Below, in pieces: positions 8,633 to 16,429 of a stretch of 64,000 nt of DNA. Source of the DNA: Calditrichia bacterium (lineage in GTDB: Bacteria; Calditrichota; Calditrichia; RBG-13-44-9; J075); the NCBI GenBank assembly GCA_028284445.1, contig JANQRS010000011.1:378321-442320 (forward strand). Direction: 5' to 3'. A program made the position numbers and the translations under genes. Position 1 is the first letter of the stretch. Each line of letters starts with the position of its first letter. The notes under the pieces were generated by a model. That model saw nothing but the letters and a program-made list of their open reading frames with translations, was not told the origin of the DNA and made no database searches.

Positions 8633-11600
8633 TTAATCAGAACTGTCATTCCGACGATTAGACCGAGCCGAACGTATGGAATTGTTTTGGACCTGATCCC
8701 AATTTGCCTGGTATTTGCTAATTCGTTTGCCAAGCCACGAAAGCTGAGTAATTAATCGATCAGATTTATCTAGCCTTCTGGCGTTTCGCCAATAGCGAAG
8801 GCTTTTTCGTAAGTGTTTGTCAATCAGCGGTGCGAAGTCCGCAAAGTTCTTTTCGGATGGGTCCTCAATTGTTTGCCAGGTGTTCTCCAACAAGGTCATA
8901 TAAGTTCGACCTAAATGATACTGGACAATTGAAAGGCGTTGTTCATATTTCAAACTAAGCTCTCCAAAAGTAATGGCCTCTGGCAAAGCGCCGAACTCAG
9001 GCTTCATTCCCAGATAGGCAAAGGCATTGTTAGCCCTATAATGCACCCAGCATATCGTATCATAGTAAGCAGCCATCTTTCTACTGAGGCGTCGATACAG
9101 GCGTGGTTGTAATTCCTTGTCTATGTTATCGATGAGCATACGCATAATTACAGCAGCATAGTTGGCATCTTCAAGCGCAAGATCGAGACGTAAATCCTGT
9201 TGCGCCTTAGAATAAGCCAAGGCATTGCAAAGATCAGCAAAGCGAATGACATTTTCCAGAGCAAAAGAACAACCCTCGATTATTTCCCTCGACTCCCGCA
9301 CCATCCTGAGCTTGTTTTCCTTATCATTGAGCTTGTCGGCATATTTTTCTTCCAGCAAATCAGCGACATAATTCTCTTGTATGGACTGTTTGTTAACATC
9401 CATTCTTTCTGGCGTTCGTGATAGCGTAATTGCAATCATAGAAAGCAGTAAATTCAATTTAAAGTTGTCACAATCGTCATGGTCTGCCTTGAGCTTTGCG
9501 AAGATCCTGGGAATGGCAATATTCGCCTTTATCTTAGTTCGAGTCGAAGATTTAAAAGCGTTAGACCGCAACTTAGCCATCACAATATTTTGTACATTCG
9601 GTTGTCGATGATACACCGACAAGCTGTTCTTTCCGTCGTAACCCTTTTGCTTCGGAATCTTGGCAAGAATAAAACGCTGTAGATATCCCTGGTATTCTCC
9701 TTGTAGATCCTTGGCTTTCGCCTTAAAAAAGGACTGGATGTCTGGAAATCTTTGCCACAACTCATCGAGCAAACCAGCCTCAAGGCCTTTCGGGGCGGGG
9801 AAGAAGAATTTACGCGATGTGTTCATTGCGAGTGCATGCGCCTGTTCAAAAAGCGCCTTTCGCGTAAGAAGCAGGCATTGGGCGACAGTAAGAGATTGCG
9901 CTTCTTCTTTACTTATTTTTACGTCAACAATTGGAGTTTTCGATAACAACTCAAAGCTGTTTAGCACTGCCTGCGCTTCATCAAAGAGCTCCAGGTTTTT
10001 TAATCGATTTGCAAAAACCAGGAAGTTGTCAACCTTTAGATCACTACGAGGCGTGAGCAATAGCCCTTTGCCAAGATGCTCGACACTCTGCTGATCCTCT
10101 CCCATCTCGCTATACAGCCGAGCAAGCTCCGTTTGGATAATATTCGGACTCAAAAACTCGGTAAATCTCTGGCGTCCAGTCAGCTTCTCCACTTTGAAAA
10201 GGCGTTTGCGAAAAGGGTCGTCCGGATCCAGGCGCTTTCCGTGGCGGGCAGGGCGAACAATGGTTCGGGAAGGATCGAATGGCTCTATATTCATATAAAG
10301 TGAGGTCAACAAAGAAATCGCCAGTTGATACCGTTTCTGATTTCCGCATATACTTGCTTTGACGAAAACTGCCAGGGGGTGCATTGTATATATTCTTAGC
10401 GCTTCCTCGGCTTCTTTGAGCGCTCTGCCGGGCGAACTTGTATACTCTATTTTGTCGTCACTGCTCATCACTTGTTGAAAACGACCTTCAATTGTATCAG
10501 AGACTTTCCAAATCGCATAGGCATGCCATGCGTAGAGACTGGCCAGCTGATAGCGCATGACATATGGACTGAACTTAAACCCACCATCACCAGTCTCCGG
10601 ATGAACCTTAAGCCATAGCTCGGTCCAACTTTGAAGAATGCGGCTGGCACTTCGACTCACTTCAATCACTTCCTGATAATCGCCCAGGCGAGTAAGCATT
10701 TTGCAGGTCAAACAACTTATTTCCGCAAAAAAGTCAATCGCCCAACGTTCGGCAAAGTTAACTTGACCGTCAAGCTTCCCCGAATCAGACGCCGGGCTTC
10801 TCGACTTTGAACCTTTGTTCAAAGTATTTAACGTTTCTTGATAGATAGGTTGCTTAAATTTCTGGTCTTTAGGCTTACTAACCACGTAAAAATCTTTTTC
10901 CACGCGTTTAAAAATTCGGAGCAATTTACAAGTCTCATCCAGTTCTTCATCGCTCACAATGATATTCCCCCAACTGTCATCATCTAGAAAAAGAGCAGAC
11001 TTGTCAAAATTGCGACTGATTAAGCGACTCAGGAGGGCAAGAAAAGGACGTCCTTCTTTCCATAAACGAGACAGGCGCTCGTTGGCAAAATCCTTACTGC
11101 TGAGGATTGCATCGAATTTTTCCAATGAAAACCCCTGACACACTTTACTTTCATCAAGTGTGTTTGATTTTCCCACTGTGAGTTTTCCATCCTCGCCAAT
11201 ACTTTCACCCTTATACCGGGCCAGCAAAGATCGCCACCCCAACCAAAAGAACACAAAAGATGAGAAATCTTCATGTGATGCATCGAAGTGTTGACGAGAG
11301 TCAAAAATACGCCTTAGAGGAGAATCGGGATTTTCGTCTGACTGAGCAGGAAGCAGTGCCTCAACTTCGGCAAGCCAATCGTTTTGGACCCATCTGGTCA
11401 GATACCGAGGGCGTTGCTGGATTGCAAAATCCAGGTGCTGTAAACTCTTTCCCAACAACCGCATGTCAGATTCTTTAACAGCACGCCCCGCGAAATGCCA
11501 TCCTACATATATATGCGCGTCTGCATCCCATTGACAACGCGGTAATCGCGGCAACTCTTGTGCTAAACCGCTTTCTACCGCGCTCCAACGCCCGCCAAGG

Positions 11601-13381
11601 CATTGAGACTTTGCCTTGTCAACAAGCGTGCGCAAATTGTTGGGGCGATACTTCAAGACTTCATCATAGTTCCATATAGCCTCGTTGTAACGCCGCATTC
11701 CACGTAACGCATCTCCCAACTGATGACGCATGATCAGAACCTCTTCATGTACGGTGTCACGTCCCATAATCATTTCGCGATCCGGTTCGCGCGATTCTAC
11801 TTGGGCAATTGCTTCTTTCAGCTTGTCTTTCGCATTGTTATAAAGATAATAGTAATCGGCATATTTTTCTTGAAGCTCCTGATCTCGACCGTCTCCGTAG
11901 CGCCTGGAATACTCCCTTTCAAAGAGTCTTGCACGCATATAATACGTCATCGCAAGGAGATGATTCGCATAACTGAATTTGTTGTCCGCTTTTAGTGCAC
12001 TGTTGCACAGATTAACTATTTCATGGAATTCATCATCCCGCTCGTGAATTTTATTCCAGGACCGAAACAATGTCGTCAAGGCTAGATAATAGTCAACTTC
12101 CTTGTTTGCCAAACCATTTGCCTTGGCGGTTCTCAAATGCCGAAATCCATCCTCAAAATTGCCAATCGCAATTAGTGCCGCACCCAAAAGATAGTGCCCA
12201 ATGCCAAAAGCATTGGCATGTGTTTCCTCAATAGCAATCGTCTCCTGGAATCGAGCAATCGCTAGCCACCACTTCTCATTTTTGGTTGCCTCCAATCCAG
12301 AGAGAAAAGCATCAAGGCTCTCCTTTCTTCTAAAGAATCGATTTTCTTGCCCCAATTGCATCACAAGGTCGACTGCTATTCGACGCGCAATTCTTTGCAC
12401 TTCAGAATTGGTAAACTTGTTTGTCGAGTAATAGGGCAAGCCGGAGAACTGACTGACCACTGGACGCAAGCCTCTGGATTGGGACATCTCAACACGTACT
12501 TCGACAACATTGTTTTCCCTGACTTGTACAACGCCTGAGAGTTGCATTTTGGCAAACCGCTGCGCCAAAACGTTTATGAAGCCCAAAGAAACTTTCAATT
12601 GAGGTGTCCTTAATTCCATGTTTTTCAAAGGCCTCAACTGTTGCAGCAGCTTGACGTCTAATCCGCTCGTCATGATCAATTTGAAGTCATCACTATCGAT
12701 ACGTATGGAATTGGATGAAGCAACATCTGTTCTATAGATAAGTTTGGCAATTTTCTCCAACTCAGATATTACGCTATGTGTTAAGAGATTAGCAATCGCT
12801 GTAAGATCTTCGGATGGCGTCGCTGATCGTGCCTCAAAAAGGGTCACAAGGAAACGGTAACGTTGCCGCGCCAGCCAACCGAGAATCCGGCTCAAGGAGC
12901 GCAACGCCAAGAACACGAGAATAGTTATACCGCCAACATTCGATAGCTGGGCAATATTCCGGAAAGACCTCCACAGATTGTCAAAATCGATCGGCAACCA
13001 GGCAGCCAGCAGCGCTTGAAGAGGGAAAGTAAATAGCTGGAAGAGCTGTAAGAGAACTCCCGGGTAATAAAGCAGCATAAACGCAAGTACGAGCCAGATC
13101 CCCTGCACGAGATAAAAGCGCCGGAACCCAGCGTGATCATCGGCAGCTCGTTCTGCCTTTGCAGGATCAAAGTAAGAGCGTATTCGCCGCAGGACAGGCA
13201 GTGAGTTTATATAGTGCCAGTAACCTTTCAACCCAGGGACTGTCACAAAACTCAAGAACCGGTGGACACTTCTTGACGCGAGAGAATTGGAGCTACCGGG
13301 TAACACAGCATAAATGGCTTCCATAATCCGGTCGCGTATATATGAGTAGAATCTAAAAAGCACCGTACGCTTGAATTTCAT
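8633..13381 (-). CDS. Giant membrane-anchored TPR protein (1582 aa)
   Basis: A cytoplasmic or amphipathic N-terminus (1-85) is followed by hydrophobic segments at about 88-130 and 147-170. A mixed alpha/beta region (about 190-345) contains LSGVVQVRENNVVEVRVEM and IARRIAVDLVMQL. From about 355 to the C-terminus there are long arrays of tetratricopeptide-like helices (e.g. AIARFQETIAIEETHANAF, GRRYNEAIWNYDEVLKYRP-like and LTSLYMNIEP segments). The region at 265-345 loosely resembles the FlgO/TolB-N-like domain often found before TPRs in signalling proteins; this is a weak pattern match. It is probably a scaffold facing the cytoplasm or periplasm. The partner is unknown and it appears to be monocistronic. 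GGGAG precedes the ATG by seven bases. Confidence 0.75.
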   Translation of the reverse strand: MKFKRTVLFRFYSYIRDRIMEAIYAVLPGSSNSLASRSVHRFLSFVTVPGLKGYWHYINSLPVLRRIRSYFDPAKAERAADDHAGFRRFYLVQGIWLVLAFMLLYYPGVLLQLFQLFTFPLQALLAAWLPIDFDNLWRSFRNIAQLSNVGGITILVFLALRSLSRILGWLARQRYRFLVTLFEARSATPSEDLTAIANLLTHSVISELEKIAKLIYRTDVASSNSIRIDSDDFKLIMTSGLDVKLLQQLRPLKNMELRTPQLKVSLGFINVLAQRFAKMQLSGVVQVRENNVVEVRVEMSQSRGLRPVVSQFSGLPYYSTNKFTNSEVQRIARRIAVDLVMQLGQENRFFRRKESLDAFLSGLEATKNEKWWLAIARFQETIAIEETHANAFGIGHYLLGAALIAIGNFEDGFRHLRTAKANGLANKEVDYYLALTTLFRSWNKIHERDDEFHEIVNLCNSALKADNKFSYANHLLAMTYYMRARLFEREYSRRYGDGRDQELQEKYADYYYLYNNAKDKLKEAIAQVESREPDREMIMGRDTVHEEVLIMRHQLGDALRGMRRYNEAIWNYDEVLKYRPNNLRTLVDKAKSQCLGGRWSAVESGLAQELPRLPRCQWDADAHIYVGWHFAGRAVKESDMRLLGKSLQHLDFAIQQRPRYLTRWVQNDWLAEVEALLPAQSDENPDSPLRRIFDSRQHFDASHEDFSSFVFFWLGWRSLLARYKGESIGEDGKLTVGKSNTLDESKVCQGFSLEKFDAILSSKDFANERLSRLWKEGRPFLALLSRLISRNFDKSALFLDDDSWGNIIVSDEELDETCKLLRIFKRVEKDFYVVSKPKDQKFKQPIYQETLNTLNKGSKSRSPASDSGKLDGQVNFAERWAIDFFAEISCLTCKMLTRLGDYQEVIEVSRSASRILQSWTELWLKVHPETGDGGFKFSPYVMRYQLASLYAWHAYAIWKVSDTIEGRFQQVMSSDDKIEYTSSPGRALKEAEEALRIYTMHPLAVFVKASICGNQKRYQLAISLLTSLYMNIEPFDPSRTIVRPARHGKRLDPDDPFRKRLFKVEKLTGRQRFTEFLSPNIIQTELARLYSEMGEDQQSVEHLGKGLLLTPRSDLKVDNFLVFANRLKNLELFDEAQAVLNSFELLSKTPIVDVKISKEEAQSLTVAQCLLLTRKALFEQAHALAMNTSRKFFFPAPKGLEAGLLDELWQRFPDIQSFFKAKAKDLQGEYQGYLQRFILAKIPKQKGYDGKNSLSVYHRQPNVQNIVMAKLRSNAFKSSTRTKIKANIAIPRIFAKLKADHDDCDNFKLNLLLSMIAITLSRTPERMDVNKQSIQENYVADLLEEKYADKLNDKENKLRMVRESREIIEGCSFALENVIRFADLCNALAYSKAQQDLRLDLALEDANYAAVIMRMLIDNIDKELQPRLYRRLSRKMAAYYDTICWVHYRANNAFAYLGMKPEFGALPEAITFGELSLKYEQRLSIVQYHLGRTYMTLLENTWQTIEDPSEKNFADFAPLIDKHLRKSLRYWRNARRLDKSDRLITQLSWLGKRISKYQANWDQVQNNSIRSARSNRRNDSSD

Positions 13382-13766
13382 TCTGTATCTCCCGTTTTTG
13401 CCACGAGAATAGGGTTTGGTTCCATAATCACTGGATGCAGCCAGGCTATATAATCACCGGCATTGATGATAGAGCCAATGCGGGTGACTTTTCGCATATC
13501 TTCTCACGCGCTGCTCTAAGCGTAAAAAAGGGAACACCTTCGAGCTCCACGCACTATATAGCTGGATGATTCACTATATATACTGACTTAGTAACAAATC
13601 GCCAATTATTGAATTTGTCCGTAATTAACTTCAAAAATATGAGGACGCACGATTCCAGGCAAAATCAGAAGTCGAGCAAGGAGGTTTATCAATTAAGAGA
13701 GGAGGGAGCAAAAGAGATCTATCTGAGAGCCAATTGCTCAAATCTGGTCATAGCAATAGAGGAAAC
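13382..13766. other. Intergenic region upstream of the TPR gene
   Basis: No credible gene. It holds the leader of the minus-strand TPR gene and a direct repeat CACTATATA at 13552-13560 and 13572-13580. The two copies start 20 bases apart, about two helical turns, so they could be a pair of binding sites. An open frame on the plus strand from 13609 runs through the tRNA and is not a gene. Confidence 0.4.
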
Positions 13767-13801
13767 TAAAAAAGGCCACAAGCTTTGCTTGCGGCCTTTT
13801 G
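13767..13801 (-). terminator. Intrinsic terminator of tRNA-Lys
   Basis: On the minus strand, just past the tRNA 3' end, a strong GC-rich stem (AAGGCCGCAAGC pairing with GCTTGTGGCCTT, small AAA loop) is followed by a run of Ts. Confidence 0.85.
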
Positions 13802-13814
13802 ATTTTCTTGTCTG

Positions 13815-13887
13815 TGAGCCCGGAAGGATTCGAACCTTCGACCTACGGATTAAAAGTCCGCTGCTCTACCAACTGAGCTACGGGCCC
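13815..13887 (-). tRNA. trnK: tRNA-Lys (anticodon TTT)
   Basis: 73-base cloverleaf on the minus strand. The acceptor strands GGGCCCG and CGGGCTC pair with one G-U. The D arm is AGCTCAGTTGGTAGAGC, the anticodon loop CTTTTAA with anticodon TTT, and the T arm carries GGTTCGAATCC. The CCA end is not encoded (the next bases are CAG), so CCA must be added after transcription. It has its own promoter and terminator and is not part of a tRNA cluster. Confidence 0.97.
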
Positions 13888-13913
13888 AACGCATTCATTA
13901 ATATGAAGCACTG

Positions 13914-13942
13914 AATATATACGGTTGAGGAAATAGAGTCAA
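13914..13942 (-). promoter_or_regulatory. Promoter of tRNA-Lys
   Basis: On the minus strand TTGACT, 17 bases, TATATT. The predicted start is about 20 bases before the mature tRNA. The boxes and the position both fit a strong housekeeping promoter. Confidence 0.75.
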
Positions 13943-13952
13943 GAGAAAAAAT

Positions 13953-13994
13953 ACGCAAATTTACGAATCTATAAATCCACAAATGGGCAAATCA
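13953..13994. repeat. Degenerate A-rich short tandem repeat, copy A
   Basis: Phased units of the type CAAAT / GAATCT / TAAATC of about 8 bases. It ends with a 14-base stretch (13981-13994, AAATGGGCAAATCA) that recurs exactly at 14142-14155. Confidence 0.6.
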
Positions 13995-14140
13995 GGAGAG
14001 ATGCAAATAGGAGAGGGGAGCGTACTGCAAAAATGAGAATTCGCGTTTCCAAACCACGAATGCCTGATTACCGTGAGCGGCAACCAGGCACAGCAGAATA
14101 CGGGGGAGCGATATCCAGCCGTTATATTCGCGGGGTGATG

Positions 14141-14204
14141 TAAATGGGCAAATCAACAAATCTGTAAATCTGTAAACAGGCAAGTCGGCGAATCAACTAA
14201 TCTG
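14141..14204. repeat. Degenerate A-rich short tandem repeat, copy B
   Basis: Starts with the same 14 bases as copy A and continues with about 8-base units related to AAATCTGT (AAATCTGT and AAATCTGTAAAC side by side at about 14158-14176). It lies in the 458-base gene-free stretch 13888-14345 between the tRNA and the beta-barrel gene. The stretch otherwise contains the tRNA promoter and no credible gene. Confidence 0.6.
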
Positions 14205-14276
14205 CTAGACGTTTCTTATTGGTCTGAAAGATCAAAAGCCGTTTTGACGCTTTAACTGTTCACATGTCAACCCCAT

Positions 14277-14293
14277 GCGCGGCTCTGCCGCGC
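14277..14293. other. GC-rich hairpin downstream of the beta-barrel gene
   Basis: Perfect 7-bp stem GCGCGGC / GCCGCGC with a 3-base loop, 53 bases past the stop of the minus-strand gene at 14346. No T tract follows, so it could be a 3' stability element rather than a true intrinsic terminator. Confidence 0.35.
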
Positions 14294-14345
14294 CCGAGGC
14301 AGCCTTCAATCAATCACCAAGTATCCAGCAGCATCAAGCCTCACT

Positions 14346-16181
14346 TTATATTTCCGCCTGAAACGTCAGCCAAACCTGGTTAAAGCGGATGCCCTCTTCA
14401 AAATCCGGCTCGACTAGCAGGTTTATACGAAGCTTTTCAGATATCTGTGCTTCCACGCTGGAAATAAAGTCCGTGCTTTGTTCGGTCAATTTTTGATTCG
14501 GCTGAGTGTAGCGTTCGCCAAAATTGGTTTCGCTGCTGGTTGTCCCGCGATCAGTCCGCTCGCGAATTCGGAAACGCGCTGTAGTTACTTCCTTGATGTT
14601 CCAATCGCGCAGGATGCGATTTACTCCAAGCATCAGTCGCCAATTTTTGCTGACCTGAAACCGCGCCAATACCGGGATTTGAATGGACCACTGACTTGAT
14701 TCGTAATTCCAATCAAGTGTCTTATCCTCAAAATTACGATACACATACTGCGAAGTATCCTGGCTACCTTGATAGGTCCATGTGTAAAAGCTTTGGGTAT
14801 TTTGTCGCGCGATAACCGGCTCGATCGTGTTGATAATCGTATTGCTACGCATATAGTTAATCCCTGTCAAGAGCGTGCTGCGCCGGGACAAGGTCCATTC
14901 AATCGCAACCTGTCCGAGGTGAGCAGTCTTCTCGCGCGTGCCGGTGGCCGAACGCACGTCACTGAGAAAATGCTCATAAAATCCTTCACTCGATTGCGTG
15001 TTATACGTCCAGCGGGATTCATAGTAGCCTGTATCAGAAATCGCGCTGCTATTGACCAAATCAACATCAGATTGCGAGAAACGATATTGCGCACGCAGTG
15101 TGGCATCATCATTGATGTGACGATCAAAATGCAAGCGGCCATAGATGGTTGAGCCGTCACGTTCCCACGATTGACTGGTATTCCCGCCACTTATGTTGAA
15201 ACTCCTGTTATCATCCAGCCCACGACTCTGGTAATCATAGAAGGACGTATCAAATGAAGAAAAGGTCTGATCTGCGCGGCCATTGAGCACGCCCGCCTTA
15301 ATTCCGAATGCAGAAGCATCGCTCACCTGAAAACGTAAGCCGCCGCTCAAGTCTATATGCTCGTATGCTTGATCGCGCTCTCGGGAGTTGTCGCTGAAGC
15401 GTTCCCAATCGTCAATGCTACCAAACTCATCCTGCGAGGCATTGCGATAGATACCGTCGCGATCATGAACAACGGCATTTAACGATAACCCAAGGTTGAC
15501 GCGAGAACCAAGTCCATAGCCGAGGAATCCGGAAAAATAGTGCCCCTGAGTAATCAATTCATCGCTGCCGCTATAGCGATCAATGATCGGCACCTGATTC
15601 ACCACAGCTCCTTCATCAAGCGCGGACGAATAACCAAAACGCGACGCGTAGATATAGTTTGGGACTTGATAAAATGGGTCATTGCGGTGCACCAGTTGAT
15701 AGCTACCGCCAATCAAGAGCGGATTCTTGTCCGGATCTGTCAGGTAGGTCATTGCGCCTAAAGAAAACACCGGCTCCGGCTCCTGTCTGCTTACAGCATA
15801 CCAGCGTGGATCGATGATGGGATAATAGTAGCTTGTGGCGACATCAAGACCGGCGTAGACGGGCGTTGCAAAGCTCTCAACCAGCGCCTCCTCATTGCGG
15901 TCCCCGCGAAAATCCAGATATATGTGGGTTCGCCCATTTTCTAATTTCGGGAGGTTCGCTGGATTCTGTTGAATGTCGAGAAAGGGATTACGAATAAAAC
16001 CGACGGCCAGATCGCGATAAGTATTCAATCCATAGGGATTCAGAAAGTGGCTCTCGAAAAAAGCGCTGCTATTCTCGAAGCTTTTCTCGGTGACCGTTTC
16101 GGAATTGTATTGTGCGCTGGCAAAAGCTGTCAGCAAACACAGTGCTACAACATACTGGGGAAGTCTCTTCAAAAACATCAT
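14346..16181 (-). CDS. Predicted outer-membrane beta-barrel protein (611 aa)
   Basis: The Sec signal peptide (about 1-23) ends FASAQ. The mature chain alternates polar and aromatic residues in many 9-12 residue strands (LINLLVEPDFEEG, STIYGRLHFDRHI, ATLRAQYRFSQSDV, WRLMLGVNRI). It ends in FNQVWLTFQAEI, like a barrel C-terminal strand. It has few cysteines and many Tyr/Trp/Asp-rich turns. I do not recognise the family. The upstream gene on the same strand is a multihaem cytochrome (248-base gap), so a role in a porin-cytochrome pair is possible but unproven. AAGGAG lies five bases before the first of two adjacent ATGs. Confidence 0.7.
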   Translation of the reverse strand: MMFLKRLPQYVVALCLLTAFASAQYNSETVTEKSFENSSAFFESHFLNPYGLNTYRDLAVGFIRNPFLDIQQNPANLPKLENGRTHIYLDFRGDRNEEALVESFATPVYAGLDVATSYYYPIIDPRWYAVSRQEPEPVFSLGAMTYLTDPDKNPLLIGGSYQLVHRNDPFYQVPNYIYASRFGYSSALDEGAVVNQVPIIDRYSGSDELITQGHYFSGFLGYGLGSRVNLGLSLNAVVHDRDGIYRNASQDEFGSIDDWERFSDNSRERDQAYEHIDLSGGLRFQVSDASAFGIKAGVLNGRADQTFSSFDTSFYDYQSRGLDDNRSFNISGGNTSQSWERDGSTIYGRLHFDRHINDDATLRAQYRFSQSDVDLVNSSAISDTGYYESRWTYNTQSSEGFYEHFLSDVRSATGTREKTAHLGQVAIEWTLSRRSTLLTGINYMRSNTIINTIEPVIARQNTQSFYTWTYQGSQDTSQYVYRNFEDKTLDWNYESSQWSIQIPVLARFQVSKNWRLMLGVNRILRDWNIKEVTTARFRIRERTDRGTTSSETNFGERYTQPNQKLTEQSTDFISSVEAQISEKLRINLLVEPDFEEGIRFNQVWLTFQAEI

Positions 16182-16236
16182 CTCTGCTCCTTACAAGTTG
16201 TGATGCTGGAGCTACCTTCAAAGACAATGCCAAGAT

Positions 16237-16268
16237 ATTGAAGCATTGAAACATTGAAGCATTGAAAC
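16237..16268. repeat. Four tandem copies of an 8-mer ATTGAARC
   Basis: Copies alternate ATTGAAGC, ATTGAAAC, ATTGAAGC, ATTGAAAC, i.e. two perfect 16-mers. It lies in the 248-base gap between the cytochrome gene and the beta-barrel gene, about 55 bases upstream of the latter's start. Confidence 0.85.
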
Positions 16269-16429
16269 AGCTGTAATTAATAGACTTGGATCGAGAAGGA
16301 GGCCGGGGCTATTTTGGCAACTTACGTATCAGATGTTTCAGATATCTGATAGGGAATCGGGAATTTGACCAGACACATCCCCATGCATCCCGGAGGAAGA
16401 GGGATTCAAGGGGAGAAGAGGATAGATGC

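Noticed and set aside
13609-13914. Plus-strand 101-codon open frame
   Set aside because: It runs through the tRNA-Lys gene in antisense and gives the familiar tRNA-read-through peptide (RIRTFDLRIKSPLLYQLSYGP-like); not a protein gene.
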